64,000 bases of DNA, taken from the NCBI GenBank assembly GCA_005473895.2, contig SRJI02000011.1:20249-84248 (forward strand), in the 5' to 3' direction. Each line of letters starts with the position of its first letter. The stretch's first letter is position 1. Below, piece by piece: positions 1-8,281 of the stretch. Made by a program: the position numbers and the translations under genes. This DNA comes from Carideicomes alvinocaridis. GTDB lineage: Bacteria > Pseudomonadota > Alphaproteobacteria > Rhodobacterales > Rhodobacteraceae. The notes under the pieces were generated by a model. That model was not told the DNA's origin, did not search any database, and saw nothing but the letters and a program-made list of their open reading frames with translations.

Positions 1-1470
1 TGCATCTCGCCCTGGAACTTCCCGCTGGCGATCTTCACCGGGCAGATCTCGGCGGCGCTCGCGGCCGGCAATGCCGTGCTGGCGAAACCGGCGGAACAGA
101 CGCCGCTCATCGCCCACCTGGCGGTGGAGCTGCTGCACGAGGCCGGCGTCCCGCGCACGGCGCTGCAATTGCTGCCCGGCGGCGGCGAAGTGGGCGCGGC
201 GCTCACCTCAGATCCCAGGCTGGACGGCGTGGCCTTCACCGGCTCCACCGAGACGGCGCAGAAGATCCGCAGCGCGATGGCCGACAACATGGCCCCCGGC
301 GCCCCGCTGATCGCCGAGACCGGCGGGCTCAACGCGATGATCGTGGATTCCACCGCGCTGCCGGAACAGGCGGTGCAGGCGATCATGGAATCGGCCTTCC
401 AGTCCGCCGGACAGCGCTGCTCGGCGCTGCGCTGCCTTTACGTGCAGGAGGATATCGCCCCGGGGTTTACCGAGATGCTCAAGGGCGCCATGTCCGAGCT
501 GACCCTGGGCGACCCGCGCGACCTGCCGACCGACAGCGGCCCGGTGATCGATACCGAGGCGAAGGAAAAGATCGACACCCACCTCGCCCGCGCGCGGCGC
601 GAAGGCCGTATCCTGCACGAAACCACGGCCCCGATTGCCGGGCATTTCGTCCCGCCCACGCTGATCCGGGTGGAGGGTATCGGCGAGCTGGAGGAAGAGA
701 TTTTCGGCCCCGTGCTGCATCTCGCGACCTACCGGGCGAGCGAACTGGACCGGGTGATCGACGCGGTGAACGCCAAGGGCTACGGGCTGACCTTCGGGCT
801 GATGACCCGGATCGACGACCGGGTGCAGCATGTCTCCGACCGGGTCCATGCGGGCAACATCTACGTCAACCGCAACCAGATCGGCGCCATCGTCGGATCC
901 CAGCCCTTTGGCGGCGAGGGGTTGTCGGGGACCGGCCCCAAGGCGGGCGGGCCGCACTACCTGAACCGCTTCCGCGCCAATCCCGGACGGACCGGGGCGG
1001 AGGACTGGGGCTACGATGCCGACCCCTCACGCGTCATCGCGGCGCTGGAGGAGGCGCGGGACGCTACCCCGGAGGCGCCGGTCGGGACGGAACTGCTGCC
1101 CGGCCCCACCGGCGAGGAGAACCAGTTCATCACCCTGCCCCGCCCGCCTGTCCTCTGCGCGGGGCCGGGGGCCGAGGCGGCGGAGGCCCAGGCCGAGGCG
1201 GTGCGCGCCCTGGGCGGCGTCGCGGTGGTGCCCGACGGGCGGGTGCCCCTGCGCCTGATGGAAACGGCCGAGGAGCTGTCGGCGGTCATCTGGTGGGGCG
1301 AGGCGGAGATGGCCCGGGACATCGCGCAGGCCCTCGCCTCGCGGCCGGGGCCGATCCTGCCGCTGATCACCGGGATGCCGGATGCGGGCCACGTGCTGCA
1401 CGAGCGTCACGTCTGCATCGACACCACGGCCTCGGGCGGAAACGCGGCGCTGCTGGGCGGGATGGCTTGA
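1..1470 (+). CDS. putA: PutA, bifunctional proline dehydrogenase/glutamate semialdehyde dehydrogenase (C-terminal part, cut by window edge)
   Basis: This is the last 489 codons of a PutA protein that begins left of the window. The visible half is the L-glutamate-gamma-semialdehyde dehydrogenase, which oxidises the product of proline dehydrogenase to glutamate with NAD+. The fragment opens with the ALDH motif CISPWNFPLAIFTG. The catalytic pair is present: Glu106 in LIAETGGLN and Cys140 in SAGQRCSAL (fragment numbering), and EEIFGPVLH follows. After the ALDH fold there are roughly 160 further residues ending TTASGGNAALLGG, which matches the extra C-terminal domain of long type-B PutAs known from Rhodobacter capsulatus. 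The proline dehydrogenase domain is inferred to lie outside the window. A gene encoding only an ALDH is less likely because of that C-terminal domain. Confidence 0.92.
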   Translation, partial: CISPWNFPLAIFTGQISAALAAGNAVLAKPAEQTPLIAHLAVELLHEAGVPRTALQLLPGGGEVGAALTSDPRLDGVAFTGSTETAQKIRSAMADNMAPGAPLIAETGGLNAMIVDSTALPEQAVQAIMESAFQSAGQRCSALRCLYVQEDIAPGFTEMLKGAMSELTLGDPRDLPTDSGPVIDTEAKEKIDTHLARARREGRILHETTAPIAGHFVPPTLIRVEGIGELEEEIFGPVLHLATYRASELDRVIDAVNAKGYGLTFGLMTRIDDRVQHVSDRVHAGNIYVNRNQIGAIVGSQPFGGEGLSGTGPKAGGPHYLNRFRANPGRTGAEDWGYDADPSRVIAALEEARDATPEAPVGTELLPGPTGEENQFITLPRPPVLCAGPGAEAAEAQAEAVRALGGVAVVPDGRVPLRLMETAEELSAVIWWGEAEMARDIAQALASRPGPILPLITGMPDAGHVLHERHVCIDTTASGGNAALLGGMA

Positions 1471-1501
1471 CCTTTCGCGGATCGCGGCAAAGGGTGTCCC
1501 G

Positions 1502-2272
1502 ATGTTCCCGATCCGCGACCACAACCCCTCGGGCGGCACGCCCTATGTGAACTATGCGCTGATCGCGCTGAACCTGGTGGCGTTCCTGTCCTACCTGGGC
1601 CTCCAGGGCGATCAGCGCGAGCTGTGGCTGTTCTATGCCGACTGGGCGATGATCCCGGCGCGGGTCTCGGCGGGCGAGGGCTGGTACACCTTCGTCACCT
1701 CCATGTTCCTCCACGGCGGCTGGATGCACCTGCTGGGCAACATGCTGTTCCTGTGGATCTTCGGCGACAACCTGGAGGACGAGATGGGCCACCTGCCCTA
1801 TCTCGGCTTCTACCTGGCCGGCGGGGTGGGGGCGGGGCTCGCGCATTACATCACCGCGCCCGGGGCCATGGTGCCCACGGTCGGCGCCTCGGGGGCGATC
1901 GCGGCAGTGATGGGCGGCTACCTGCTGCTGTTCCCGCGCGCCAAGGTGGACGTGCTGTTCATCTTCATCGTCTTCTTCAAGATCATCCCCCTGCCCGCCT
2001 GGATCATGCTGGGCGTCTGGTTCGGGCTGCAGCTGTTCAACGGGATGGGCGCCACGCCCGAAAGCGGCGGCGTCGCCTACTGGGCCCATGCCGGTGGCTT
2101 CGTGATCGGGCTGGTGCTGTCGCTGCCACTGTTCCTGCGGCTGGGCGGCCCGCGCTTCTGGAGCCAGACCCACGGCCACCCGCCCCACCCGGAGGCGCAG
2201 TACCGCGAGGTCCGCAGCTCGGTCCCCCGCAGCGGCTCGCGCCGGGGCCGTGGCGGGCCCTGGGGGCGCTAG
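1502..2272 (+). CDS. Rhomboid family intramembrane serine protease
   Basis: A 256-residue polytopic membrane protein of the rhomboid family, which cleaves transmembrane substrates inside the bilayer. The catalytic dyad is visible: Ser130 in VGASGAIAAV and His196 in YWAHAGGFVIG. The loop-1 region with WYTFVTSMFLHGGWMHLLGN and the helix LFLWIFGDNLED are typical of the family. About six hydrophobic helices are followed by a short arginine- and glycine-rich cytoplasmic tail. I take the ATG 31 bases after the putA stop; an upstream in-frame start would run into putA. The gene is likely cotranscribed with putA and is followed by a double hairpin. Substrates cannot be predicted from the sequence. 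Confidence 0.93.
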   Translation: MFPIRDHNPSGGTPYVNYALIALNLVAFLSYLGLQGDQRELWLFYADWAMIPARVSAGEGWYTFVTSMFLHGGWMHLLGNMLFLWIFGDNLEDEMGHLPYLGFYLAGGVGAGLAHYITAPGAMVPTVGASGAIAAVMGGYLLLFPRAKVDVLFIFIVFFKIIPLPAWIMLGVWFGLQLFNGMGATPESGGVAYWAHAGGFVIGLVLSLPLFLRLGGPRFWSQTHGHPPHPEAQYREVRSSVPRSGSRRGRGGPWGR

Positions 2273-2290
2273 GGGAACGGGTGCCGGGGG

Positions 2291-2341
2291 GAAGAATTTT
2301 GCAACAAAATTCTTCGTAAGACTTTTATTTCAAAAAGTCTT
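2291..2341. terminator. Paired AT-rich hairpins, probable bidirectional terminator (copy A)
   Basis: Two adjacent perfect inverted repeats. The first has 11-bp arms GAAGAATTTTG and CAAAATTCTTC (2291-2301, 2305-2315) with loop CAA. The second has 9-bp arms AAGACTTTT and AAAAGTCTT (2318-2326, 2333-2341). Each arm pair starts in A and ends in T runs, so each could terminate in either direction. It lies between the converging rhomboid and DUF2842 genes and is one of four such elements here. Confidence 0.75.
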
Positions 2342-2359
2342 TCAGCGGTCGTCCTTCGT

Positions 2360-2581
2360 TCAGCGCTCGTCCTCCGGGGGCGGCTGGCCAATGCCGCGAA
2401 AGACGAAGCGGAAGGGGATCGCCCAGAGCACGCCCAACACCAGGTAGACCAGCAGCTCGACCAGCAGGCTGGGCCGGTCGAGCCAGGTCATGATCGTGAC
2501 AGCCACGATGATATAGGCCGGCAGCCCCAGCAGCAGGATGACCAGCGCCAGCCGCCGGCGGGTCTTGTAGCGCAGCGCCAT
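2360..2581 (-). CDS. DUF2842 family small membrane protein
   Basis: A 73-residue protein with two hydrophobic helices (about residues 11-30 and 41-58), a basic N-terminus ([10 protein letters not shown]) and a short acidic tail. It resembles the DUF2842 family, small inner-membrane proteins of alphaproteobacteria that have no assigned function. Its ATG overlaps the purA stop codon by one base (TGATG), so it is probably translationally coupled to purA and made from the same mRNA. This link to purine synthesis is positional only. The double hairpin beyond its stop codon probably ends the transcript. Confidence 0.82.
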   Translation of the reverse strand: MALRYKTRRRLALVILLLGLPAYIIVAVTIMTWLDRPSLLVELLVYLVLGVLWAIPFRFVFRGIGQPPPEDER

Positions 2582-3873
2582 CAGTCGGCGAACGGGTCGG
2601 TCACGAGGATCGTGTCCTCCCGCTCCGGCGAGGTGGAAAGCAGCGCGACCGGGCAGTCGATTAGCTCTTCGACCCGGCGGACATACTTGATCGCCTCGGC
2701 CGGCAGGTCGGCCCAGCTGCGGGCGCCCTCGGTGGATTGCGACCAGCCCGGCATCTCCTCGAAGATCGGCGTGCAGCGGGCCTGCTGGTCGGCCGCGATC
2801 GGCAGGTAATCCAGCCGCTTGCCGTCAAGCTCGTAGCCCGTGCAGATCTTCAGCGTCTCGAACCCGTCCAGCACGTCGAGCTTGGTCAGCGCGATGCCGT
2901 TGACGCCCGAGGTGGCGCAGGTTTGCCGCACCAGGACCGCGTCGAACCAGCCGCAGCGCCGCTTGCGCCCGGTGACGGTGCCGAATTCGTGCCCGCGCTC
3001 GCCCAGCCGTTGGCCGTCATCGTCGTTCAGTTCCGCCGGGAAGGGGCCTTCGCCGACGCGGGTGGTGTAGGATTTCACGATGCCCAGCACGAAGTCGATG
3101 GAGCCCGGCCCGATCCCCGTCCCGGTGGCGGCCTGCCCGGCGATCACGTTGGACGAGGTGACGAACGGATAGGTGCCGAAATCGATGTCCAAGAGCGCGC
3201 CCTGCGCCCCTTCGAACAGGATGCGCTTGCCCGCTTTCCGCTTTTCGTTCAGCACCTTCCAGACCGGCGCCGCGTATTCCAGAACCTGCGGCGCGATCTC
3301 GCGCAGCTGGGCGATCAGCGCGTCGCGGTCCACGGCCTCGAGCCCCAGCCCGGCGCGCAGCGCGTTGTGGTGCACCAGCGCGCGGTCCACCCGGACCTCC
3401 AGCGTGCGGTCATCCGCCAGGTCGGCCACCCGGACCGAACGGCGCCCCACCTTGTCCTCGTAGGCCGGGCCGATGCCGCGGCCGGTGGTGCCGATCTTGG
3501 CCATGGAGTTCTGCGATTCCCGCGCGCGGTCCAGCTCTCCGTGAATCGGCAGGATGAGCGGCGTGTTCTCGGCGATCATCAGCGTCTCGGGGGTGATCGT
3601 GACGCCCTGCCCGCGCAGGCCCTCGATCTCCTTGACCAGGTGCCAGGGGTCCAGCACCACGCCGTTGCCGATCACCGACAGCTTGCCGCCGCGCACGATG
3701 CCCGAGGGCAGCAGGGACAGCTTGTAGACCTCGCCGTCGATGACCAGCGTGTGGCCGGCATTGTGCCCGCCCTGGAACCGCGCGATCACGTCGGCCCGCT
3801 CGGACAGCCAGTCGACGATCTTGCCCTTGCCCTCGTCGCCCCATTGCGCGCCGACAACAACCACGTTGGCCAT
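2581..3873 (-). CDS. purA: Adenylosuccinate synthase
   Basis: Full-length 430-residue PurA, the usual length. It catalyses the GTP-dependent joining of IMP and aspartate to adenylosuccinate, the first committed step to AMP. The N-terminal loop [11 protein letters not shown] carries the catalytic Asp13, and His41 in [10 protein letters not shown] is the general acid, at the same numbers as in E. coli. The motifs [23 protein letters not shown] and [17 protein letters not shown] follow in the normal order, and [11 protein letters not shown] near residue 300 belongs to the IMP/GTP site. The start has an AAAGGA ribosome binding site. It heads a short transcript with the DUF2842 gene. Confidence 0.98.
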   Translation of the reverse strand: MANVVVVGAQWGDEGKGKIVDWLSERADVIARFQGGHNAGHTLVIDGEVYKLSLLPSGIVRGGKLSVIGNGVVLDPWHLVKEIEGLRGQGVTITPETLMIAENTPLILPIHGELDRARESQNSMAKIGTTGRGIGPAYEDKVGRRSVRVADLADDRTLEVRVDRALVHHNALRAGLGLEAVDRDALIAQLREIAPQVLEYAAPVWKVLNEKRKAGKRILFEGAQGALLDIDFGTYPFVTSSNVIAGQAATGTGIGPGSIDFVLGIVKSYTTRVGEGPFPAELNDDDGQRLGERGHEFGTVTGRKRRCGWFDAVLVRQTCATSGVNGIALTKLDVLDGFETLKICTGYELDGKRLDYLPIAADQQARCTPIFEEMPGWSQSTEGARSWADLPAEAIKYVRRVEELIDCPVALLSTSPEREDTILVTDPFAD

Positions 3874-3908
3874 GCGTCATTCCTTTCGCAGCCGGTGAAA
3901 CCCGCGCC

Positions 3909-3937
3909 GGTATATCGACAGGTGCGGCACGGTTAAA
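3909..3937 (-). promoter_or_regulatory. Candidate sigma70-type promoter of purA
   Basis: On the minus strand a TTTAAC box (3932-3937) is separated by 17 bases from a TATACC box (3909-3914), about 35 bases before the purA start. The fit to the alphaproteobacterial consensus is moderate; no start-site data exist here. Confidence 0.4.
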
Positions 3938-4001
3938 CCGGAATCTCGTCGCACCCCCTGCCGGGCCTCTCGCAGGGCCCCGCTGCCCTCGGAAAGACCC
4001 G

Positions 4002-4025
4002 GGGCGCCGAGGGGTCCCGGCGCCC
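4002..4025 (-). terminator. GC-rich hairpin after the FOXRED2-like gene
   Basis: Perfect 8-bp stem GGGCGCCG/CGGCGCCC with an 8-base loop, 15 bases downstream of the flavoprotein stop codon. On the minus strand it is followed by CGGGTCTTTCC, a poor T tract, so termination is plausible but not certain. Confidence 0.5.
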
Positions 4026-4039
4026 GGCCAGGGCCCGGC

Positions 4040-5707
4040 TCACGGCCCCGCCACCTCGTGGTTGCGATCTTCGGGCGCCGCGCCGCCCGCGCCCCGGCCC
4101 AGCCCGATCTTCTGCCAGAAGGCGGACAGCTGGCGGCGCGCCACCTCCGCCGGCGACAGGGTCTCGCCCAGGTCGGCAAAGGTCATGGCGGTCACCGTGG
4201 GCGCGCCGGCATCCCGTTCTTCCACCGGGCGCCAGTCGGCGTCCAGGTGGTCGGCAAGATGCGTGGTGGCCTGCAGCGCGCCGTCCACGTAATGGCGTAC
4301 CACCGGGTGAATGAACGGATCGACATGCTCCCCGCTGGCCTCGTGTCGGCGCTTAACGTGCATCGGGTTGATGCCGAAATCGCCGAATTCCAGCGTCACG
4401 GTCAGGCAAGCGCCCGTGGCGGCCGGGCCGCCCGGCTCGAGCGCCCAGGCCATGGGCACGTCCTGCCAGCGCCGCCCCGCGCCCTCGCCAGAAAGCCGGA
4501 TCACGTCCCCCAGGAACGACGGTTGCAGGAACATCCCCGACGAGGTCGAGATCCGCTCCACCACCGCGTCGGTCAACGCTTCGCGCTCCAGGGGCACGCT
4601 GTCATGCGGATAGGCGCCCCCGGTCAGCCGGGCGGAGACGAATTCCGCCAGCGCCTTCACGTTGTGGCGGAAGCCGTGGACAAAGCCCGACATGGTCTTC
4701 TTGTAGTCGCGGTACTGCATGATCGTGCCCGCGAACCACAGGTTCTCCACCTCCTCGCTCTCCCATTGCGCGGTCATCCGCGGCAGCTTGCCGAACTGGC
4801 AGAGACCCGGCCGGATCGCCTCGTCGAAGATCGAGGGATCGAAGCGGAAGCCGGTGCAGGCGATGACGTGGTCGTAGGTCAGCACCATCTCGTGCCCCTC
4901 GGCGGCCTGCATCTCGCAGGTGACCTTGTAGACCCCCTCCACCTTCTCGATGCGCGTGACCTCGGCGTCGATCACGGCGTTCTGGGACTTGAGCTGGTAG
5001 GTGTCGAGGAAGTTGTTGTTCACTGCCCGCAGGTGACCCACGAAATGGGTGTTCCAGGCGAACTTGACCGGTCGGGGGCTCATCACGTGGATGGAGGCGG
5101 CGGTCTCGATCAGGGAATCCGCAGTCTCGAAGGCCGAGTTGCCCTTGCCGAGGATCAGCACCCGCTTGTCGATGAAGCGCTCCGGATCGGGGTCGAAATC
5201 GTAGTAGTTCTCGACCAGTTCCTCGCCCGCATAGCCCGCCCGATAGGGCTGCGACACGCCGGTGGCGACGATCACGTGCCGGGCCTCGAGGCTCTGGCCG
5301 CCGGCGCAGTCCACGCGGAAGGTCTCGCCGGGACGGGAAATGCGGGTCACGTCATGGTCGAGCAGGATGACATCCTCGCCCACGAGCCGGGCGTAATCGT
5401 CCATGTAGCGCACCATATCCTCGGCGTCGGGGAAGTAGCGGCGGGAATAGTCGCGGAACTCGAGCCCCTCCTCGCTCAGGAGCGAATTCCAGTCATAGCG
5501 CAGGCGGGTGTCGGGGTTGGACAGCCCCGTATGCACCTTGTTGATCGAGATGAGCTTGCGGTGCCGGGGGAAGCGGCGGAAGAATTCCGACACGCGGCTG
5601 CCCCGCTCCAGCACCCGCACCGCGTGGCCGCGCTTCTTCAGGAAATAGGCTGCCTGCAACCCTGCGGGACCGGACCCCACCACCACACAATCCAGCGTCT
5701 CCGCCAT
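4040..5707 (-). CDS. FAD-dependent oxidoreductase of the FOXRED2-like type
   Basis: A 555-residue two-dinucleotide-binding-domain flavoprotein. The N-terminal FAD fingerprint is VVVGSGPAGLQAAYF (GxGxxG at residues 11-16). A second Rossmann motif, ILGKGNSAFETADSL, starts near residue 185 and should bind NAD(P)H. Segments such as FPRHRKLISINK, YDWNSLLSEE and NNNFLDTYQLKS strongly recall animal FOXRED2 (ERFAD), an endoplasmic reticulum flavoprotein, more than ordinary FMOs or Baeyer-Villiger enzymes. The C-terminal ~150 residues are not recognised. No signal peptide is seen, so it should be cytoplasmic. I start at the ATG preceded by CAGGAG; a longer frame of 45 residues upstream looks non-coding. 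Substrate unknown. Confidence 0.8.
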   Translation of the reverse strand: MAETLDCVVVGSGPAGLQAAYFLKKRGHAVRVLERGSRVSEFFRRFPRHRKLISINKVHTGLSNPDTRLRYDWNSLLSEEGLEFRDYSRRYFPDAEDMVRYMDDYARLVGEDVILLDHDVTRISRPGETFRVDCAGGQSLEARHVIVATGVSQPYRAGYAGEELVENYYDFDPDPERFIDKRVLILGKGNSAFETADSLIETAASIHVMSPRPVKFAWNTHFVGHLRAVNNNFLDTYQLKSQNAVIDAEVTRIEKVEGVYKVTCEMQAAEGHEMVLTYDHVIACTGFRFDPSIFDEAIRPGLCQFGKLPRMTAQWESEEVENLWFAGTIMQYRDYKKTMSGFVHGFRHNVKALAEFVSARLTGGAYPHDSVPLEREALTDAVVERISTSSGMFLQPSFLGDVIRLSGEGAGRRWQDVPMAWALEPGGPAATGACLTVTLEFGDFGINPMHVKRRHEASGEHVDPFIHPVVRHYVDGALQATTHLADHLDADWRPVEERDAGAPTVTAMTFADLGETLSPAEVARRQLSAFWQKIGLGRGAGGAAPEDRNHEVAGP

Positions 5708-5883
5708 GCCCTGACTCCTGTTTCGGGCCGGGCCGGGGCGGCGCCGGCTGGGTGATCGCGGCGGACTTTGCGCGCCCTGTCCGCACGCGTCATGAGCGGA
5801 AGATCCGCTGTTCGCGCGCCGGTATGACACTACCACCGGCACGCGAACGTCAATCTCCCCCCGGGCGCGGAGGGCCTTTCCGG

Positions 5884-6663
5884 TCAGATCGTTGCGTTAA
5901 TGCCGCCGCCGTCCAACAGGATGTTCTGACCGATGATGAAACCGGCATGTTGCGAACAGAGGAAGGCGCAGGCGGCCCCGAATTCCTCGGGCGTGCCGTA
6001 GCGGCCGGCGGGGATGCCGGCGCAGCGGCGGGCCTTTGCCTCTTCCATCGTGATGCCCTCCTTCTCCGACACGCTGGTGTCGAGCGAGATGGCGCGGTCG
6101 GTGGCGTGGATGCCGGGCAGGAGGTTGTTGATGGTCACGCCCTTGCCCGCCACCTGCCGCGAGGTGCCGGCGACAAAGCCCGTAAGCCCCGCCCGCGCCG
6201 TGTTCGACAGACCCAGCACCGGGATCGGCGCCTTGACCGATTGCGAGGTAATGTTGACCACCCGGCCCCAGCCGCGCTCCATCATCCTGGGCACCAGCGC
6301 CTGGATCAGCGCGATGGGGGTGAGCATGTTCGAGTCCACCGCCCCGATGAAATCGTCGCGGTCCCACTCGGTCCAGTTGCCCGGCGGCGGGCCGCCCGCG
6401 TTGTTGACGAGGATCTCGGCATCGGCGGCATGCTCCAGCACCTTTGCCCGGCCCTCCTCGGTGGTGATGTCGGCGGCCACGGCCACGACCTCGACCCCGT
6501 GGGCGTCGCGGATCTCCTGCGCGGTGGCCTCCAGCGCCTCAGCCCCGCGGGCGTTCAGAACGAGGTTCACCCCCTCGGCGGCCAGCGCCAGGGCGCAGCC
6601 CTTGCCCAGCCCCTTCGACGAGGCGCAGACCAGCGCCTTCTTGCCCCTGATGCCCATGTCCAT
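5884..6663 (-). CDS. SDR family oxidoreductase with non-canonical active site
   Basis: A 259-residue short-chain dehydrogenase/reductase. The cofactor motif is CASSKGLGKG near residue 12, a variant of TGxxxGxG, and VNNAGGPPPG carries the structural NAG. The catalytic Ser is at residue 140 (ITSQS), but the positions of the usual Tyr and Lys (13 and 17 residues later) hold Ser153 and Arg157 in LSNTARAGL. This places it with atypical FabG-like SDRs that lack the YxxxK motif, so activity as a normal ketoreductase is doubtful. The chosen ATG has an AAGGGAGA ribosome binding site; the 33-residue upstream extension is unsupported. It lies just before the FOXRED2-like gene on the same strand, 176 bases apart. 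Confidence 0.88.
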   Translation of the reverse strand: MDMGIRGKKALVCASSKGLGKGCALALAAEGVNLVLNARGAEALEATAQEIRDAHGVEVVAVAADITTEEGRAKVLEHAADAEILVNNAGGPPPGNWTEWDRDDFIGAVDSNMLTPIALIQALVPRMMERGWGRVVNITSQSVKAPIPVLGLSNTARAGLTGFVAGTSRQVAGKGVTINNLLPGIHATDRAISLDTSVSEKEGITMEEAKARRCAGIPAGRYGTPEEFGAACAFLCSQHAGFIIGQNILLDGGGINATI

Positions 6664-6742
6664 CGCGGTCTCCCTTGCTGTTCGGTCGGTTGGGCCAAGT
6701 GAAACCATGCTTCGCCGCCGATTGCCAGCAATTGCCCTTGCG

Positions 6743-6771
6743 TTGACCGCATGGCGCCACATTTCTACGCT
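6743..6771 (+). promoter_or_regulatory. Candidate sigma70-type promoter of the Hint-domain gene
   Basis: TTGACC (6743-6748), a 17-base spacer and TACGCT (6766-6771) lie about 73 bases before the Hint-protein start, inside the divergent gap with the SDR gene. Good -35, moderate -10. Confidence 0.45.
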
Positions 6772-6843
6772 ATCCGCATCGTGCCGGCCGGCGCGGCCCT
6801 GCGTCCGGCCCCCGCGATCACCTAGCAGGACCCGTTAAGGCAC

Positions 6844-7872
6844 ATGATCACGCCCTCCGCCCCAAGCGACCAGGACCGACCGACGCAATCGCTGCCGGTC
6901 ATCCTTGCGCGCGATCTGCGGGTGGTGAACGGCGCCAACCTGGGCGACCCGGTGAGCTTTGCCGCCGAGCTGGAGCCGGGAGACGTCTACGGCCTGTCGC
7001 AGCTGTCCGAGCGCCAGGCGCTGCAGGTCCACCCGGCCGAGTCCGGGCCCTTCACCATCGCCGAGGGCAGCGCGCTCGGGACCGCCGGGCACGATCTGCA
7101 CCTGGATTGCTGCGCCACCTTCATGTCCGGCGACGGTGCCACGACCGAGGCGCTGATCCTGGTCGAGGTGGATGCCGAGGGCAGCGTCGCCGGGACCTAC
7201 CTGCTACCGCTCGCGCCGATGGCACCGGGCGTGGATTACGTTCTTGTCGGAGCGGTGAAGGAGGATGCCCGCCGCAAGCTCGCGCAGGTGGCCTGTGTCA
7301 GCTTCACCCGGGGCACCCATATCACGCTCGGCTCTGGCGAGCAGCGGCGGATCGAGGATCTGAAGGTGGGCGACAAGGTGCTGACCCGTGACGACGGGGT
7401 GCAGGCGATCCGCTGGATCGGCCAGTCCACGCTGCGGGCCACCGGCGCCTTCTGCCCCATCGTGATCACCGCCGGCACGCTGCACAACGCGCACGACCTG
7501 ATGGTCAGCCCCGATCACCGGCTGTTCATCTACCAGCGCAGCGACGAACTGGGCGCCGGCCGGTCCGAGGTGCTGGTCAAGGCGCGCCACCTCGAGAACG
7601 GCGAGACGATCTATCGCCGGGAAGGCGGTTATGTCGATTACTTCCAGCTGCTCTTCGACGCGCACCAGATCATCTATGCCGAAGGCATTGCGGCCGAGTC
7701 GCTTCTGATCGACCCGCGCACCCGCCCCGTCCTGCCGGAGGCGGTGTCTGAAAAGCTGGCTGCGACCCTTCCCGGGCACGAGCGGCGCCCCAACGACCCG
7801 TTCGAGATACAGGAGACGCTCGTGCGCCGCCCCGACGCGGCCGAGATCCTGCGCCGCTCCTCCACCCGCTGA
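6844..7872 (+). CDS. Hint-domain-containing protein (Hint_2 type)
   Basis: A 342-residue protein with a Hint module, the fold shared by inteins and hedgehog autoprocessing domains. The module begins around residue 145 with a candidate nucleophile Cys151 (ACVSFTRGTHI), followed by RIEDLKVGDKVLTRDDG and IRWIG, and later HDLMVSPDHRLFIYQ and AEGIAAESLLID. This pattern is the Hint_2 family common in Rhodobacteraceae, often on secreted or toxin-like proteins. The first ~140 residues are unrecognised and carry no clear signal peptide. No toxin or repeat domain is present, so I assign no function beyond possible self-processing. The start has an AAGG only; a divergent promoter candidate lies upstream. 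Its stop is three bases from the converging DUF7218 gene. Confidence 0.82.
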   Translation: MITPSAPSDQDRPTQSLPVILARDLRVVNGANLGDPVSFAAELEPGDVYGLSQLSERQALQVHPAESGPFTIAEGSALGTAGHDLHLDCCATFMSGDGATTEALILVEVDAEGSVAGTYLLPLAPMAPGVDYVLVGAVKEDARRKLAQVACVSFTRGTHITLGSGEQRRIEDLKVGDKVLTRDDGVQAIRWIGQSTLRATGAFCPIVITAGTLHNAHDLMVSPDHRLFIYQRSDELGAGRSEVLVKARHLENGETIYRREGGYVDYFQLLFDAHQIIYAEGIAAESLLIDPRTRPVLPEAVSEKLAATLPGHERRPNDPFEIQETLVRRPDAAEILRRSSTR

Positions 7873-7875
7873 GGG

Positions 7876-8136
7876 TCAGCCGCGCAGCGCGTCGATCAGC
7901 TCGTCCTTCGACATGTCGGACCGGCCCTCGATGCCGACTTCCTGGGCCCGGTCGTAAAGCTCATCCTTGGTCCAGTCCTCGTAGGGTGGCTGCTTGCCCC
8001 CCTTCCTCGAGGGGTGCTGGCTGTCGTTGGCCTTGGCATTGGCGATGCGGGCCGATTTCTCCTTGGAATAGCCCTGGTCGCGCAGCTCTTCGTAGGTCTC
8101 GTCGTCCTTGACGCTGTTGGCATGGTTCTTGGCCAT
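7876..8136 (-). CDS. DUF7218/Rho-N-like small protein
   Basis: An 86-residue hydrophilic protein. The N-terminal half (MAKNHANSVKDDETYEELR, then SKEKSARIANAKAND) matches the short DUF7218 family. The C-terminal half (WTKDELYDRAQEVGIEGRSD, then MSKDELIDALRG) is a SAP/Rho-N-like helical motif that in other proteins binds nucleic acid. I choose the second ATG because GGAGGCGGAA precedes it directly; the first would add only four residues. The role is unknown; homologues are often linked with stress. The promoter candidate described next fits that idea weakly. Confidence 0.8.
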   Translation of the reverse strand: MAKNHANSVKDDETYEELRDQGYSKEKSARIANAKANDSQHPSRKGGKQPPYEDWTKDELYDRAQEVGIEGRSDMSKDELIDALRG

Positions 8137-8165
8137 TTCCGCCTCCATTGGTTGCCTGCCCGATC

Positions 8166-8191
8166 AACCCGGAGGGGCGGCGCGCTGTTCC
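8166..8191 (-). promoter_or_regulatory. EcfG-like promoter near-match before the DUF7218 gene
   Basis: On the minus strand GGAAC (8187-8191), 17 bases, then GGTT (8166-8169), about 30 bases before the start codon. The alphaproteobacterial general-stress consensus is GGAAC-N16/17-CGTT, so one -10 base differs. Position is right, match is imperfect. Confidence 0.3.
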
Positions 8192-8245
8192 CGCCGGGCG
8201 CGGCTGATCGGCACGCTCTGGCCCATCCGGGACGCCGTGATTTTC

Positions 8246-8274
8246 TTGCCTTTCCCCCGGCCCGCGCCTATACG
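8246..8274 (+). promoter_or_regulatory. Candidate prfC promoter implying a leaderless mRNA
   Basis: TTGCCT (8246-8251), a 17-base spacer and TATACG (8269-8274). The prfC ATG is at 8282, only seven bases after the -10 box, and there is no purine-rich ribosome binding site. Transcription would then start at or next to the A of the ATG. Confidence 0.5.
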
Positions 8275-8281
8275 CCCGGCC

